Assembly: GCA_000750105.3 (NCBI GenBank)
Contig: JPHH03000001.1
Location: 372,001 to 436,000, forward strand
Reading direction: 5' to 3'
From: Tolypocladium sp. Sup5 PDA-1
Taxonomy: Eukaryota > Ascomycota > Sordariomycetes > Hypocreales > Ophiocordycipitaceae
DNA: 64,000 nucleotides
In this document: one piece after another, positions 9,539 through 20,186 of the stretch
Layout: each line of letters starts with the position of its first letter
Numbering within the stretch: the first letter of the stretch is position 1
Notes under the pieces: model-generated
Told to the model about the DNA's origin: nothing
What the model saw: the letters and a program-made list of their open reading frames with translations, nothing else
Databases searched by the model: none
Made by a program: the position numbers and the translations under genes

Positions 9539-11389
9539 CTAGCAAAGCGTGAACCATTCCAGCTCGTCGGATGCCAAGTTTCCTTTGGCAAAGGCCTCTC
9601 CGTCCATAATACCATGTACATAGCAAGGTCCTACGAGCTTGGATTCGCCCCCTTCGAGTCTCAACGCAAATGGCACTTTCCCGCCATTGAAGACAACGAT
9701 TTCATCCCCGACAGAAGCCGTCATTGGCAACATGGCTAGATATGACTTGTCGGTCGTGCCTAGAGTACGCCCCAACGTGATGAACGAAACCCTGTGAGAG
9801 TATGTGAAGGCTACCCTGTCCTGAAATATGTCCTTCGCGGCAATCTCCACGTCATCCGTGCCTCTCAGAATTTTGACCCAGGCGTCAAAGGTCTCCTGAT
9901 ACTCTCCGGGGGCGAGACGCTGGTGATTCAGATTGTTTCCCCAGCATAGTGTGTCCTTGAAAACGTCTGCTACCTCTTCTCCTGTCGGGTAGGATTGAAG
10001 TGAAAAGGCAAAATCATACCAATCACGCCATATCTCAGTACACGCCTCGTTGGTGTATTCTAGAGTCTTCGGTAACTGACTCACATCCTTCACAGAGTCG
10101 ACCCTTCTCCCCTTTATTCGTAGGAGCCGATTGTCTCCCGACTCTTCCCAAATGACAGACGAGCCGCCAGCAGCGTTGAAAGTGCTGTCGTTGGAAAACT
10201 TGATTGGAGTATCGTTCCAAGCCGCGGCCCAGGACGGCAGGTCCGGGGTCGTTGACCGAAAGTAGCCGTAGCACGTGCTCAGGGCATCCAGGTTTCCGGT
10301 GCTTGTGATTATTGCTCGTGAGACGTCGGCGTATACCTCTGCTGCCGTCCTTTTGTAGTCTGGTGGAGGAAATATGTTCTCAGGGTCGGATTCCGGGGCC
10401 CCGAAAAAGCCAAGGATTCCGTAGATTTTATCTCGCGGGTCAGTTGCATGCGTATTGCGAGTAGCATTAAGAACTTTGAGTGCCTTTTCCCCTGGCGTTG
10501 AAATGTCTGAAGATTCGCCCAGTTGGCCCGTTTTGACGAGATTTCGGATATTGAACTGATGAAAGGCAGACGCGATGAAGAGGGTGTTGAACTCGAATAC
10601 CTCGGCTGATTGCCCCTTTTTCACCAATGCCTCGATAACTATCGTTAGATTGTGGAAAGGTTCTATTTTCCCTCCACATATGAGCACCGCTGATTGTGAG
10701 AGAGCCACCTCCTGGACAACCCACAAGCGCCCCCACCAGTGTCGGTGGAGGATCTCCCATAGACCTCGAACCCGCGGGGTGAAGACCTCCGCGTTGGAGT
10801 ACTGGAATGCTCGTCGATCCTTCACGAATTCTTGGTAAAGGGTCCCCTCGCTGACGTCCTGGCCGGAATTGCTTCTCTCTGCGATCTCGACTGCGAAATC
10901 ATGGATGAAGGCCATCCCTAGATCCGAAAGCGGTATACCTGTCTCCGGATCGACAGTCGAGGATGCTTCGCCAACCCACAAGCCCACCCAGGCTGCCTGG
11001 CTATAGATCTGGCGCATGAGGGTAATTTGCAGGCTCCTTTCGTCGTCGTTCGATTGGTCGATGCAAACTGCATCGACCCAGAGGACCCGGACTTTCTCGT
11101 TCGGACGGAGTCTCCGGAGTGCCGCCTCGCAGTTCCTGGTGATCTTGATGATTGCCCCGTCGCATTGCAGGCATTGTGAGGGGGAAGACTCCCCGTCTTC
11201 CGTTGCCCACGTGTAAGACAAGGCTCCGAAATCTGGACAGGCACCAATGGGGCATTCGTGGAGCGAGACCTCGATAGGTGACTTGTTGAATGAGGTCGCA
11301 GGGTGCAGGTGTAGAAGTCGAATTGAATGGGCCTGTCCGATAGGAGCGTATTCGTATTCGACACGAGACTCTGAGCATTCATCGGCCAT
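9539..11389 (-). CDS. HET-domain protein (heterokaryon-incompatibility family)
   Basis: Intronless, 616 aa from the ATG at 11389 (MADECSESRVEYEYAPIG) to the TAG at 9541-9539. The HET domain fills about residues 50-215: FGALSYTWATEDGES, CDGAIIKITRNCEAALRRLR, VLWVDAVCIDQSNDDERSLQ and QIYSQAAWVGLWVGEAS are its characteristic blocks, followed by WEILHRHWWGRLWVVQEVAL. The remaining ~400 residues match the usual fungal HET C-terminal extension (DPRDKIYGILGF, PDYKRTAAEVYADVSRAI) and show no NACHT, WD40 or ankyrin module. Some family members trigger programmed cell death after fusion of incompatible hyphae, but most paralogues have no tested role. It is the only intact gene in a patch with a degenerate APH-like gene, fitting the fast turnover of HET genes. 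Confidence 0.92.
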   Translation of the reverse strand: MADECSESRVEYEYAPIGQAHSIRLLHLHPATSFNKSPIEVSLHECPIGACPDFGALSYTWATEDGESSPSQCLQCDGAIIKITRNCEAALRRLRPNEKVRVLWVDAVCIDQSNDDERSLQITLMRQIYSQAAWVGLWVGEASSTVDPETGIPLSDLGMAFIHDFAVEIAERSNSGQDVSEGTLYQEFVKDRRAFQYSNAEVFTPRVRGLWEILHRHWWGRLWVVQEVALSQSAVLICGGKIEPFHNLTIVIEALVKKGQSAEVFEFNTLFIASAFHQFNIRNLVKTGQLGESSDISTPGEKALKVLNATRNTHATDPRDKIYGILGFFGAPESDPENIFPPPDYKRTAAEVYADVSRAIITSTGNLDALSTCYGYFRSTTPDLPSWAAAWNDTPIKFSNDSTFNAAGGSSVIWEESGDNRLLRIKGRRVDSVKDVSQLPKTLEYTNEACTEIWRDWYDFAFSLQSYPTGEEVADVFKDTLCWGNNLNHQRLAPGEYQETFDAWVKILRGTDDVEIAAKDIFQDRVAFTYSHRVSFITLGRTLGTTDKSYLAMLPMTASVGDEIVVFNGGKVPFALRLEGGESKLVGPCYVHGIMDGEAFAKGNLASDELEWFTLC

Positions 11390-11434
11390 GGCGGATCGTG
11401 CCGTAACTCGGCTATCTCACTATCCAGACAGGTA

Positions 11435-11453
11435 CATGGAATAATATTCCATG
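11435..11453. promoter_or_regulatory. Inverted repeat upstream of the HET gene
   Basis: A perfect 8-bp inverted repeat, CATGGAAT and ATTCCATG, separated by 3 bp, lies 46-64 bp upstream of the HET start codon. It could be a dimer-binding site or a hairpin in the 5' leader. It is short enough to be chance, and no function is known. Confidence 0.3.
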
Positions 11454-11600
11454 ATGATGTGTGCGAATGCTAGTCTCTGGGTCTGCGCAAGAGAGGCATT
11501 TATAACTGATACCCCTCCTCTGTAAAGGATCTGGTCTTGAGAGGCCCCGACAGGGGTCGAAGCCGAACTCCGAGCTTATATGACCAAATGATCGATACCG

Positions 11601-12383
11601 TCACACCGCGCATGCAACGCTGACCCTTGGGCTTGAAGGTCTTGAGCGTCCCACCAGTAGCGCCAGTCTTACCCAAAGTCCGACTGCCTGCAGCTGACGC
11701 TCCTCATGCTTAGCCTTTGTCGATTTCAGGCTGGTGATGTTCTGCTGACCGCACCTCATCGCCGATGCCATGGCCTGCGCGATAGTGGTGCGGTATGGAA
11801 TTTTGTGACCGCCGGGCTGGAGTCGGAGACCCGACCGATGAGATTCAGACGCCAAATATCGCAGTTCCTGAGCACGCGGTAAATAGAGGACCAGCGGGAT
11901 GTTGATGAGCCTTGGTACAGGAGGCACCGGCTGCGAGAAAACGGATGGTCTGCAGGGATCTTCATTTCTCGACGGGTGTGCTCTGAAGTTGGCAGGGTTG
12001 TTTTTGGCGCAGGCGCCCACTGATCCGTGTCTACTTTGTCCCATTTCGATCGAGTACATGTAATCGATAGGAGCCATGGAATCATGACAGGTCGTCTCAA
12101 ACAGGTTCGGAAAGATTTTGGGGCAGTCAGACGACAGGCCCTGGACGGTTATCTCGACGCTAGCGGGCACATTGATGCCCAGTGCCAAATAAGTTATTGT
12201 ATGCCCTCCAATTTATTGTACCAACTGTGGTTGGTTCCTCAAGGCATTGGCGGTCCCGTCTAGGGACCAGTCTCCTGTTGCCGCATATGTAACTTGAAAG
12301 CCACACGGCTGCGCCTCAGGATGAAGCTTAGTTTTTGTGGCAGCGTCGACTTTAGGGACCAGGATAGGTTGCTCGTCATTCAT
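11601..12383 (-). pseudogene. Unrecognised reading frame interrupted by one stop, possible relic
   Basis: An ATG at 12383 opens a frame (MNDEQPILVPKVDAATK, later GFQVTYAATGDWSLDG) that meets TAA at 12215-12213 and then continues in the same frame (HTITYLALGINVPASVEI, LFETTCHDSMAPIDYMYSIE) to 11601. The joined length would be about 260 codons. No intron that removes the stop keeps phase. The first ~130 codons look protein-like; the last ~100 look compositionally random, so the true end may be earlier, or a second frame change may occur near 12030. It starts about 40 bp after the stop of the degenerate APH-like gene, on the same strand. I do not recognise a family. The stop could derive from CAA by a C-to-T change, as repeat-induced point mutation produces. 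It may be a relic or chance. Confidence 0.3.
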
Positions 12384-12422
12384 GGCGATTGGAACTTCTA
12401 AATCGCTAGCAAAGTTCACATT

Positions 12423-13728
12423 CTACTTTTCCTGACGCTTGCACAATTCCAGAAGCTCCTCTCGAGTGAACTCCGTATCCGTATCTGCGACCTGAAAAAA
12501 CCCCACAACCTCTTCCTCTATTGCCTTGCCCGGGTCGGCAAGGATAAGGCAAACCTCAGTTCTCTGTGTGTTATGAGGCAGCCACGACCGGTCTGCCATC
12601 CACTTATGGAGGTATTTGCGAAAACAAGACTGGTAGACCAAATCTTGCCAATCCACATCTGGATCTGATACAACAGCCTTCATGATTGATGCGGGTGAAG
12701 CCTGCTGTGGAATGCCTTGGGAAGCTTGACTAGCAACGAGAGAAGTCAGATGCGACATGACAAATTGACGATCTGCCAAGAGGATGGATGACGGCTGTGC
12801 AGATTCGGTTGAGGTAGATGGTTCCGTCTCATCGACGTCCGTCGCTAAAAGCCTTGGAAATCGCAAGGCAAGCTGCAACGGACGGAACCGAGCGAACTTC
12901 CAGTCAATGATTCTGCAATAAACCAGTCAATACAGTGCTCGTTCATTTCTGGGAGGCGATGCTGACCCTGCAATGTTGTATTCTTGATCGATGATAATCT
13001 TGTGAGCGGCCAAGTTGTCGTGCGAGATGGCCCACAGCTGGGTTTCAATGGCATCGTCAACGACGTAGCGAGCCAATGCTCTCTGTATAAAGCAACCCCG
13101 ACAGTCGAGCTCCGGCAATTTACCGCTTGCCACACGCATGATCTTGCCGTCAATGATACCTTTCAAGTATCTTCGAGCCGAGGTCCCCAGGCCTATGGCG
13201 AGGTTAGATACCTAGGTTTTCGCAACAGGAGCAACAGGAGCAATAAGGGACTTCGGACGTAATTCTTCGGTGCACTCGGCCAACTCTAGCTGGATGTCAA
13301 CGAGTTGACCAAGGACCTTGTGTCTCTGCCCAACTGCGATTTCCGAGGACCATTTCAACACGGTTCCATGAACCCAGGTCATGACCAAGTAGGGATGCCC
13401 AAGCGGATTATCGAAGCTGGAATCGCCGCCAATCAACCTCGGCGCCCAACGAAAGCCGGCGTGATTGAGCTTCCTCATAAAGGTAGGTCATCTCGTCTTC
13501 GACGATGCTCGTGATGGAGCTCGGCGACAGTGTACTACCTGCGTGCACGGGGATGCGGACCGCCCAAGTCTCGCCATCCGGGAACCGGACGGCGGAGATC
13601 TGACACTGCCCAAGCTGAATCGGCTTCTCCTCCGTGCCGAAGCAGAGCGTGGCGGAAGCGCCATCGTTTCGTAGCGAGGAAGCAATGGCCAGGACTTTGG
13701 CGGAGGGGAAAGTTGGTTTGGAGACCAT
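12423..13728 (-). pseudogene. APH/choline-kinase-like phosphotransferase gene, frameshifted, altered catalytic residues
   Basis: Fungal APH-superfamily (protein-kinase-like) blocks follow in order: MVSKPTFPSAKVLAIASSL at 13728, FPDGETWAVRIPVHAG, then GFRWAPRLIGGDSSFDNPLG, HPYLVMTWVHG, LPELDCRGCFIQRALARYV and IIDWKFARFRPLQLALRFPR. Likely introns lie at 13193-13258 (66 nt, branch TCTAAC, removes a TAG at 13214-13212) and 12913-12966 (54 nt). One defect is not explained by splicing: between VEDEMTYL and MRKLNHAG the frame shifts by one base within an A run at 13479-13481. In the catalytic loop the family pattern HxDxxxxN reads HDNLAAHK, so the catalytic Asp is Asn (13016-13014) and the Asn is Lys (13001-12999), while the later IDW metal-binding motif survives. 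This is most simply a decaying gene. If the shift is a sequencing error, it would encode a pseudo-phosphotransferase. Confidence 0.75.
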
Positions 13729-15737
13729 GATGGCAAGATGACCGGTAGAATTCAAAACTGGGAGGCAGGAATGGTTTGATTAAATGGAAAGGGTCCAAAA
13801 CGTGCAAGGCAAAGGCTTCTATTTGAATGCGTATCTAGGCCTGCACGTGTCTTCCCAGCCCGCCTGGTTCAAGTAGCCCTTGGTTCACAACTTCACGCAG
13901 GTGCCGCTTATTACATCGTTGCATGGTTACAATAGGCATCCCGCCGGCCGCGTGCTCTTCTTCTGCACCTCCCCTCACTTGCCTGCACGCTGTAGTGAGT
14001 TGCATGGCCAACAAAGTGTTGGCTACCAACAGGTTGTCATACGATTGGCTCCAGCTGCATCAGAGCGAGGGACACAAGACAACGTCGCCGCCCATTGGCC
14101 GCCCCAGTTCTCCAAGAGCTTCCCAGGTCAACGTGAAGGTTTCATGTTGACGATATTTGTCCAGCGGTTCGAGTTCAGCCGAGATCTGCAACTCCCGCTG
14201 CTGGCTGCTGGCTGCCAACCAGCGGCCATTCTTGGCCACTACCCTCCATGACTGGCTTCTGGCCTGGCCTGTATCCAGCAGAGACAGAGGATATTCCCAC
14301 CAGCGGAGCGGAACAAGACGGAAAGAGAGTCGCACGACCTAATTCGGGTGCTAGAAAGCGCCAGACAACGTCTCGAGCCGGAAGAGTGCGACAAGTGTTT
14401 GAATAAACTCTAACCTCAGGATAAGAACCTATGTTTTCTCTCTTTCGCTTACACGCTGGAGGGAATACACCCCAACCCGAAGGGCAAAGGACCATCCGCT
14501 CACTTGTGGTACGAATTTGGATTTGCTACCTGCGAAGATAGTCAGGCAAGTCAGGAAAAGGCTCTTGTTGCGTTTTATCACGGGCTCATTGGCGGAAACA
14601 AGCACCGGAAAGATTATTCCCACATGCAACGGCCATTCTGCCAACCGGATGCGGCAAATCAGCAAGGAAGAAAGCTTCAAGGTGACTCGTCGTCATGTTA
14701 TTCCTGGCAAACCCGTAGATACCTCGCGGTATGTATCTGTAGGGGGGTTAATACCCACCGCCGCTTTCTAGGTCGACTATCACCCGAGGACTCCGCCCTG
14801 TCATCGTGTTCCAACACCGGCCGCCCCCAAGCTGCGGACCGCCCCTTTGCATACACACGCAGGAACTTGTCATCCCTGGACGCAGCAGCCCCCGAACCCC
14901 CACGAACCAACGCCCACGACGCACGACATGAACACCCTCGTCGGCAAGTCCGCTCGGGAAGCGCAAAGCGCGGCTCGCCTCCCGGATCAGCAGGTACACC
15001 CGCGCTGACAGGATCGAGGGAATCTGCCTTGCCATCGCCGCCGTCGACGTTGGTTCACGGGTCTTGTTGGCAGTCCCATTTGTTGTCGAACAATCTCGAC
15101 CTCGTGGAATAATTCCGCACCTGCTACACGAGAGGATTCTATCACCAACGAGTGTTTGAGGTCGCCCACAACGGACGGAGCGCAAGGCTGGACATCCTTC
15201 ACACCCAGCCATGAGCCTCAAATCCGACGCAACCCGATGCCCTCCTCACACAGACTTCACATCCAAGCCAGCAACCTGAATATCATCATACTTGTATTGT
15301 GGAGTCTGCTGCACCCTTGGCCAGCTGTATCCTCCTTTATGCTCGGCCGTGTCGGCCAACCGTCCCAGTGTAAGCAGGCGTCATCTCCCCCGTGCATCCT
15401 CTGCGCCTCACCGAGTATATATACAAAGCAAAACACTCGTACATGAGCACGGAGTCTGATATTCTCCAACGCCATTGTCGTCGCGGACGCCGTCATGCCT
15501 CCAGGCAACAAACCATCAAGAAACGTGAAACAGTAAAGGACAATGGAAACGCAGTGTGGAAGGTGTATGCTTGAGTATGGCTACGCCAATGCGTGGCCCA
15601 TCCAAGCCAGCCGTCGAAGCCAAAATGCAGCCAGCTCTCGTGCATCGGATGCACCGAGCGAAATCACTCATCATCCCTCGATTTAGTGCTCATAGCCTGC
15701 TCCACGCTGCCAGGGGCTATTTACCGGTTAGCTTCAC
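13729..15737. other. Intergenic, 2 kb without a supported gene
   Basis: No open frame here shows family motifs or coherent splicing on either strand. One AACTCTAACCTCAG acceptor-like string at about 14406-14419 has no credible partner donor. I see no repeats or RNA genes. Confidence 0.5.
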
Positions 15738-17999
15738 TCAAAACACTTGGTCCAGAGCATCACACCTGGCATTGTTTTGTTGACGGTATCCTGCAGGGCT
15801 CGCGTTGTTGTGTGACCGCTGCTGGGAGAGGGCGGACCCCGTGGGGTTGTACGGGCTCGGGGACGCCGATCGGAACGGGCTCGGGGCCCGCTGCCCGCCG
15901 GCCGGGAAGAGGGGCATCGACGGGTTGACGGGAGACCTGGGGCCGCCCTGGTGGAAAGAGTGCTGCGACGCCGCGGCGGAGTGCGAGTTTGGGTCCGTCC
16001 GCCGGCGCAGGTCCTCGGACGTCAGCGACTCGTTGTCGTCGTCGAGGTCCAGGTGCGACTTGTAGCCGGCCTTGTCGCCGCGGGCGGTGGCGGCCAGGGC
16101 GTCGAGCTCGGTGGTGGTGGTGAGCTGGGTCTGCGACTTCATGAAGGAGGCGCGGTCGTCGGCCATGAACTGGTAGCGGGCGTCGGGGTTCTTGCGGAAA
16201 AACGTGACGGTGGTGGACACGATGACCATGATGAGCAGGATGAGGGCGAATGCGGCGTTGAGGACGAAGAGGACGACGCCGACGACGCCGACGACAATGG
16301 TCGGGGCGCCAAAGACGTTGGAGAAGATGAGGAGGAAGATGCCGTTGAGGAAGTTGACGACGCAAATGGCAATGTTGAACGAGTTGGTGCTCTTGTCCAT
16401 CCACGGGCGGAGGACCGAGGCGGCGATGAGGGCGGCCGCTTCGATGATGACGAAGCCAATGGCCTGGGCGACGCCGCTCTTCTGGGCAAAGGCGACGAGC
16501 ATGGCCTTGACGAGGGTGTAGGCGAGCAGGGGGGCGATGAAGTAGTAGGCCGAGGCGCGGAACTGGATGTAGAGGAAGCCCCACTTGTTGAGGGCCTGGG
16601 GGTCCGAGAAGAGGATGTAGGCCGGGTTGCGGTGCATGGCGACGGAGCGGCGGGCGATGCGGATGACCTTGCTGGCGCCCCAGGCGAGGGTGAGGGCCAT
16701 GCCGAAGAAGAAGAAGACGGCGAGGACGACCTCGGCGGGGGAGTCGACCTGGGTAAACTCCCAGAGGCAGAGGATGGCCATCTGGGGGAAGCCAATGAGG
16801 GCGACGCGGAAGAGGATGCCCTTCAATACGGTGAGCCAGCCGTTGCGGAACTCGAGGAACTTGTCCGTGTCCATCCACTTTTGCTTGGCAAAGAGCTCGC
16901 AGATGCCCTTGAAGGCGGTGACGGCGAGGATGGTGGCGACAACGAAGACGCAGAAAAAGGTGAGGCCTGTCATGAAGAGGTTGGTCGTCTCAATCTTGGA
17001 GCGAAAGGCGACGCGCTGGATGCCAAAGACAATGTAGGAGCCGGAGCCGGTGGTGACGTTGGCGCGCTTCATCAAGCCCCTGGCGGCGTGGACGGCCGAC
17101 TTGGGCATCATGGCCAGGCCGCGGTTGAAGAGGCTCATGCCGGTGGTGCTGGCGACGTCGAGCGAGCGCTTGGCGACCTGGACGGAGACGGAGGTGAGGG
17201 AATCGAGGAGGGTCGACGGGGTGCCGCCGGTGGCGCGCTGGTACCAGGTGAAGATGTCCTGCATGAAGCCGACGCGGATGATGCCCATGGACCACTGGAA
17301 GTCCTGGGTCCACGACTGCACGATGGGCGGCAGGTGGACGCCGGTGAGGCCGAGGATGGCCTGGGCCTGGAAGTAGCCAAAGAGCGAGAGCGAGTTGGCG
17401 GCGACGTGGGCGGCCGTGTTGGAGTGGCCGAGCCCGTTGACGACGGCCGACGAGACGAGGGCGAGCCCGGCGATGATGGCGGTGGCCCACTTGACGCCAA
17501 TCAGGTCGACCGTCTTGCCGTTGGAGATGTCGGCCTCGACGCAGGCCACGCTCTCGCCGGTCGCGGTGAGGTTGACGAAGACGCGCACGGTGGCGTCGAG
17601 GTCGGGGATGTTGTAGGCGATGCCGGGGATCTGGCTGGCGGCGTCCTTGCCAACGGGCAGGTTGAAGCCAAAGGGGATCTTGCCGGCGACCATGGGGCAC
17701 AGGCCGGGGAGGTCCATGTCGCAGGGGTTGAGGGTGCGTCGGAGGAACTGGTAGCCGTAGGCGGAGATGGCGACGTCGAAGATGACCTTGCCCTGGACAG
17801 ACGACGTGGCGACCATTTCAATGCTGGCCGAGTTGTTGGCGGGTGTGTAGACGACGTTGAAGAGCGAGGCCGAGAAGCTCGAGTCCTGCTGGCAGGTGTT
17901 GAGCGAGTTGGACATGAGCAGCTGCTCGGCCGACGCTGGCGACGTCAGGGCCACCATGGAGGCGAGGAGCGCCAGCGGCGCCTTGAGGAGCGACCGCAT
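15738..17999 (-). CDS. FLC/TRP-like membrane protein with ML-like lumenal domain
   Basis: Intronless, 753 aa from the ATG at 17999. The frame stays open upstream, but the first good signal peptide begins here (MRSLLKAPLALLASMVALTS, then PASA). Residues ~25-180 are the ML-like domain with paired cysteines (LNTCQQDSSFSASLFNVVY, LNPCDMDLPGLCPMV). From ~190 onward there are eight to nine hydrophobic segments of the fungal TRP-like/Flc module (VKWATAIIAGLALVSSAVV, YYFIAPLLAYTLVKAMLVAF, GVVGVVLFVLNAAFALILLI). A Ser/Pro-rich cytosolic tail of ~120 residues follows. Yeast Flc1-3 affect FAD import into the ER, Ca2+ homeostasis and cell-wall integrity. The exact FLC paralogue cannot be assigned by eye. 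A 763-codon open frame runs antisense to almost the whole gene; it is a GC artefact. Confidence 0.88.
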   Translation of the reverse strand: MRSLLKAPLALLASMVALTSPASAEQLLMSNSLNTCQQDSSFSASLFNVVYTPANNSASIEMVATSSVQGKVIFDVAISAYGYQFLRRTLNPCDMDLPGLCPMVAGKIPFGFNLPVGKDAASQIPGIAYNIPDLDATVRVFVNLTATGESVACVEADISNGKTVDLIGVKWATAIIAGLALVSSAVVNGLGHSNTAAHVAANSLSLFGYFQAQAILGLTGVHLPPIVQSWTQDFQWSMGIIRVGFMQDIFTWYQRATGGTPSTLLDSLTSVSVQVAKRSLDVASTTGMSLFNRGLAMMPKSAVHAARGLMKRANVTTGSGSYIVFGIQRVAFRSKIETTNLFMTGLTFFCVFVVATILAVTAFKGICELFAKQKWMDTDKFLEFRNGWLTVLKGILFRVALIGFPQMAILCLWEFTQVDSPAEVVLAVFFFFGMALTLAWGASKVIRIARRSVAMHRNPAYILFSDPQALNKWGFLYIQFRASAYYFIAPLLAYTLVKAMLVAFAQKSGVAQAIGFVIIEAAALIAASVLRPWMDKSTNSFNIAICVVNFLNGIFLLIFSNVFGAPTIVVGVVGVVLFVLNAAFALILLIMVIVSTTVTFFRKNPDARYQFMADDRASFMKSQTQLTTTTELDALAATARGDKAGYKSHLDLDDDNESLTSEDLRRRTDPNSHSAAASQHSFHQGGPRSPVNPSMPLFPAGGQRAPSPFRSASPSPYNPTGSALSQQRSHNNASPAGYRQQNNARCDALDQVF

Positions 18000-20186
18000 C
18001 GTGATTCGGGGGTCGGGAGCCTGTTTCGTTTCAACCCTGTGATGATTTTCCCGCTCGGCGGAGCGTCGTCCTGCGAAACGCTTCGCTTCAATCGACGCAG
18101 TCGGGGCGTTTACGGGCGCGGGCGCGAGCCGTCCAAGTCGACGATCGATTCGATCGGGAGACGCGGGAGCAAAATCCGGCAGCCGAAATGGTTTTCCTGT
18201 ACTGGCAATTTGGGTTTCGGGCGCGGCGAGCGGCTGGGCTGATGACGGATTGATTGATTGATCCTGTTGGTCGTGCAAGCGAGGGAAATCTGCCGGAGAG
18301 AAGGGCTGCAACGGAGCCAAAATAGAAGTGTTTTGTAAAAAGAAGAAACACGAGAAACGAAAAGAGAAACGGCGTCGAGGGCGAAGAACGGAGTTAGCGA
18401 GCGATGAGGGATGCTGGTATCGGTCGGCGAGGCCCTCGGGTCGATGGCGATGCGAGGAGACGGGGCGGGTGATGGAGGAGGGAGGATGGCGTCGACGTCG
18501 CAGCAGCAGTGACGGCGAGGAGGACGGGAGGAGGACCTGGAGGAGGGCAGCGAGCAGGCCAGACTGCGCTGGGCGACGACTCGACGAGTGAGCGACCCGG
18601 TTTGGCTGGCTGGATGGACGGATGCAGCGTGAAAGGAGGCGCCAGCGGACGTGAGTGGGCAGGATGGGTGACCGGGGTGGTGGCCTCCCGGCTTAGCGCC
18701 CAGCAGCATCGGCTGGAAGGGGGGGCGGGCCAGCTGATAGCGCGCCTTGGTGCGCGACGGTCATGTGGGCCGCCGCGGGCTGTGCAGGACCCGCGGCGCA
18801 CGCATTCTTCGCGGCGGCGGCGTGTACCGTGACCGGCGCCGGGGCTCGGCGGGGTGGGCGTCTCGTATCCGCACTAACAGCAGTACATGTGGCCCCCCTG
18901 GCCCTGATCTGTGTCTACGTAGTCTTTCACGGCGCCAAAACTGTATTACGGGCGGGAATACGATGCCTCAGCCGTACGACCTGCGATGAATTGCTCGGAT
19001 TCGGGTGAAGCGGCTGCGAGTGGTGTTGTCTGTCGGTCTGCTTTGGGCCATTGAAGATATTTCCGTCCCATCCTCAGCCGTCTTTCGGCGCAGCTACGAG
19101 TATTGGCCTGGGAACAGCTCGCTGCAATGCTGGTGGACACGCCAGCCATGGCCAGCCGTGAGTGAGCATTACGCAGCCGCCCAGCCGCCCACGCACACGC
19201 AACCGCTCCTGTCAACGGCACCTCCCAAGCCGGAAAACTCTGTGCCAAGTTCCGGCAAGCAGAGGCCGACGTGCGTGAGAAAAATCCGCTCAGCGTGTAC
19301 GTAGTTGAAGCATCCGAGGCGCGTCGTGCGAGCGTTGCGGTGCCCGTTGCGCCCGGAAATTGCGTTGCACTGCCCCGTGCCGCCGCTTCAGGCCGGCCGC
19401 TGTAGCGCCATGTACGGACTGCTCCGCGCTGTGTCGTCGACTCGTCATCTGGTCGCTGGGGATTGATCGTGCGCTGGAATGCGCCGGCGAGGACTTGTTG
19501 TTTTGGAAGAACAATGGGCCGCAGTGGCATGTAATACGCTCTCATTTGGTTCCAGATGTTCATGACTATCCATTCGATAGTTTGCGTCGAGCGGCTACCC
19601 TTGTGCCCGCTCGTAAAACCAGGCTGATGGGCTGCATAAAGCAATCTCGCGACCCTCGACCCGTCCAGTCCAGACCTCACCGTCCCAGCCTGTCCCAAGC
19701 CTCTTGGCCGTCCACAATGGCCTCAAACCTGGCGTCCGCCTCCGTGAGCACGAGGGCCACTCAACCACTTCACCAGGCCAGTTCTCGAAGGCGACGCGCG
19801 CCGCATAGCCCACCCCAGACATGTCTCGCACGGGAGCCAGGGGCCAGCACGACGCCGCTGTCTCGCCATGTGCCACCCGGTTTTGAGATCAAACTGATGC
19901 CCCGTCTGCTTCGGATCTGGCTCTGCCGCCTCCACTTGTCATTGATCGCGTGCGTCCGTGCATGATCCGTTGGAAGTGTCCAAGCAGTTTACTTTGTAGA
20001 CCGCAAACACCTCAGGGTTGCGATTTGCCGAATCGACCGTCTATGGGCTTAAAGCCATTACTTCATACATGTGTCCATCCCACTGCCCTGTCCGTTGCCG
20101 TCTAAATGCTCCATGTCCGAAAATGCTGCCTCATTTACCTATAACCCATAGTATGGCCCAGACACGATACCCAGCCCGCAAACCTC
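18000..20186. other. Intergenic, 2.2 kb upstream of the FLC-like gene
   Basis: Holds the FLC-like 5' leader and promoter and, at its far end, the DUF3433 gene 3' end. Frames up to 250 codons occur but are arginine/serine-rich shadows without domains. No repeat family, tRNA or transposon seen. Confidence 0.5.

Noticed and set aside
13212..13214. TAG as a nonsense mutation in the APH-like gene
   Set aside because: A 66-nt intron (13193-13258) with TCTAAC branch point removes it and keeps phase, so it is not counted as a lesion.
15951..18242. 763-codon open frame on the plus strand
   Set aside because: It is antisense to almost all of the FLC/TRP-like gene and reads as Gly/Asp/Glu/Val-rich sequence with no domain, the expected mirror of GC-rich third codon positions.
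18946..19698. 250-codon minus-strand frame upstream of the FLC-like gene
   Set aside because: Arg/Ser/Ala-rich, no domain, no splice context; fits GC-driven chance.
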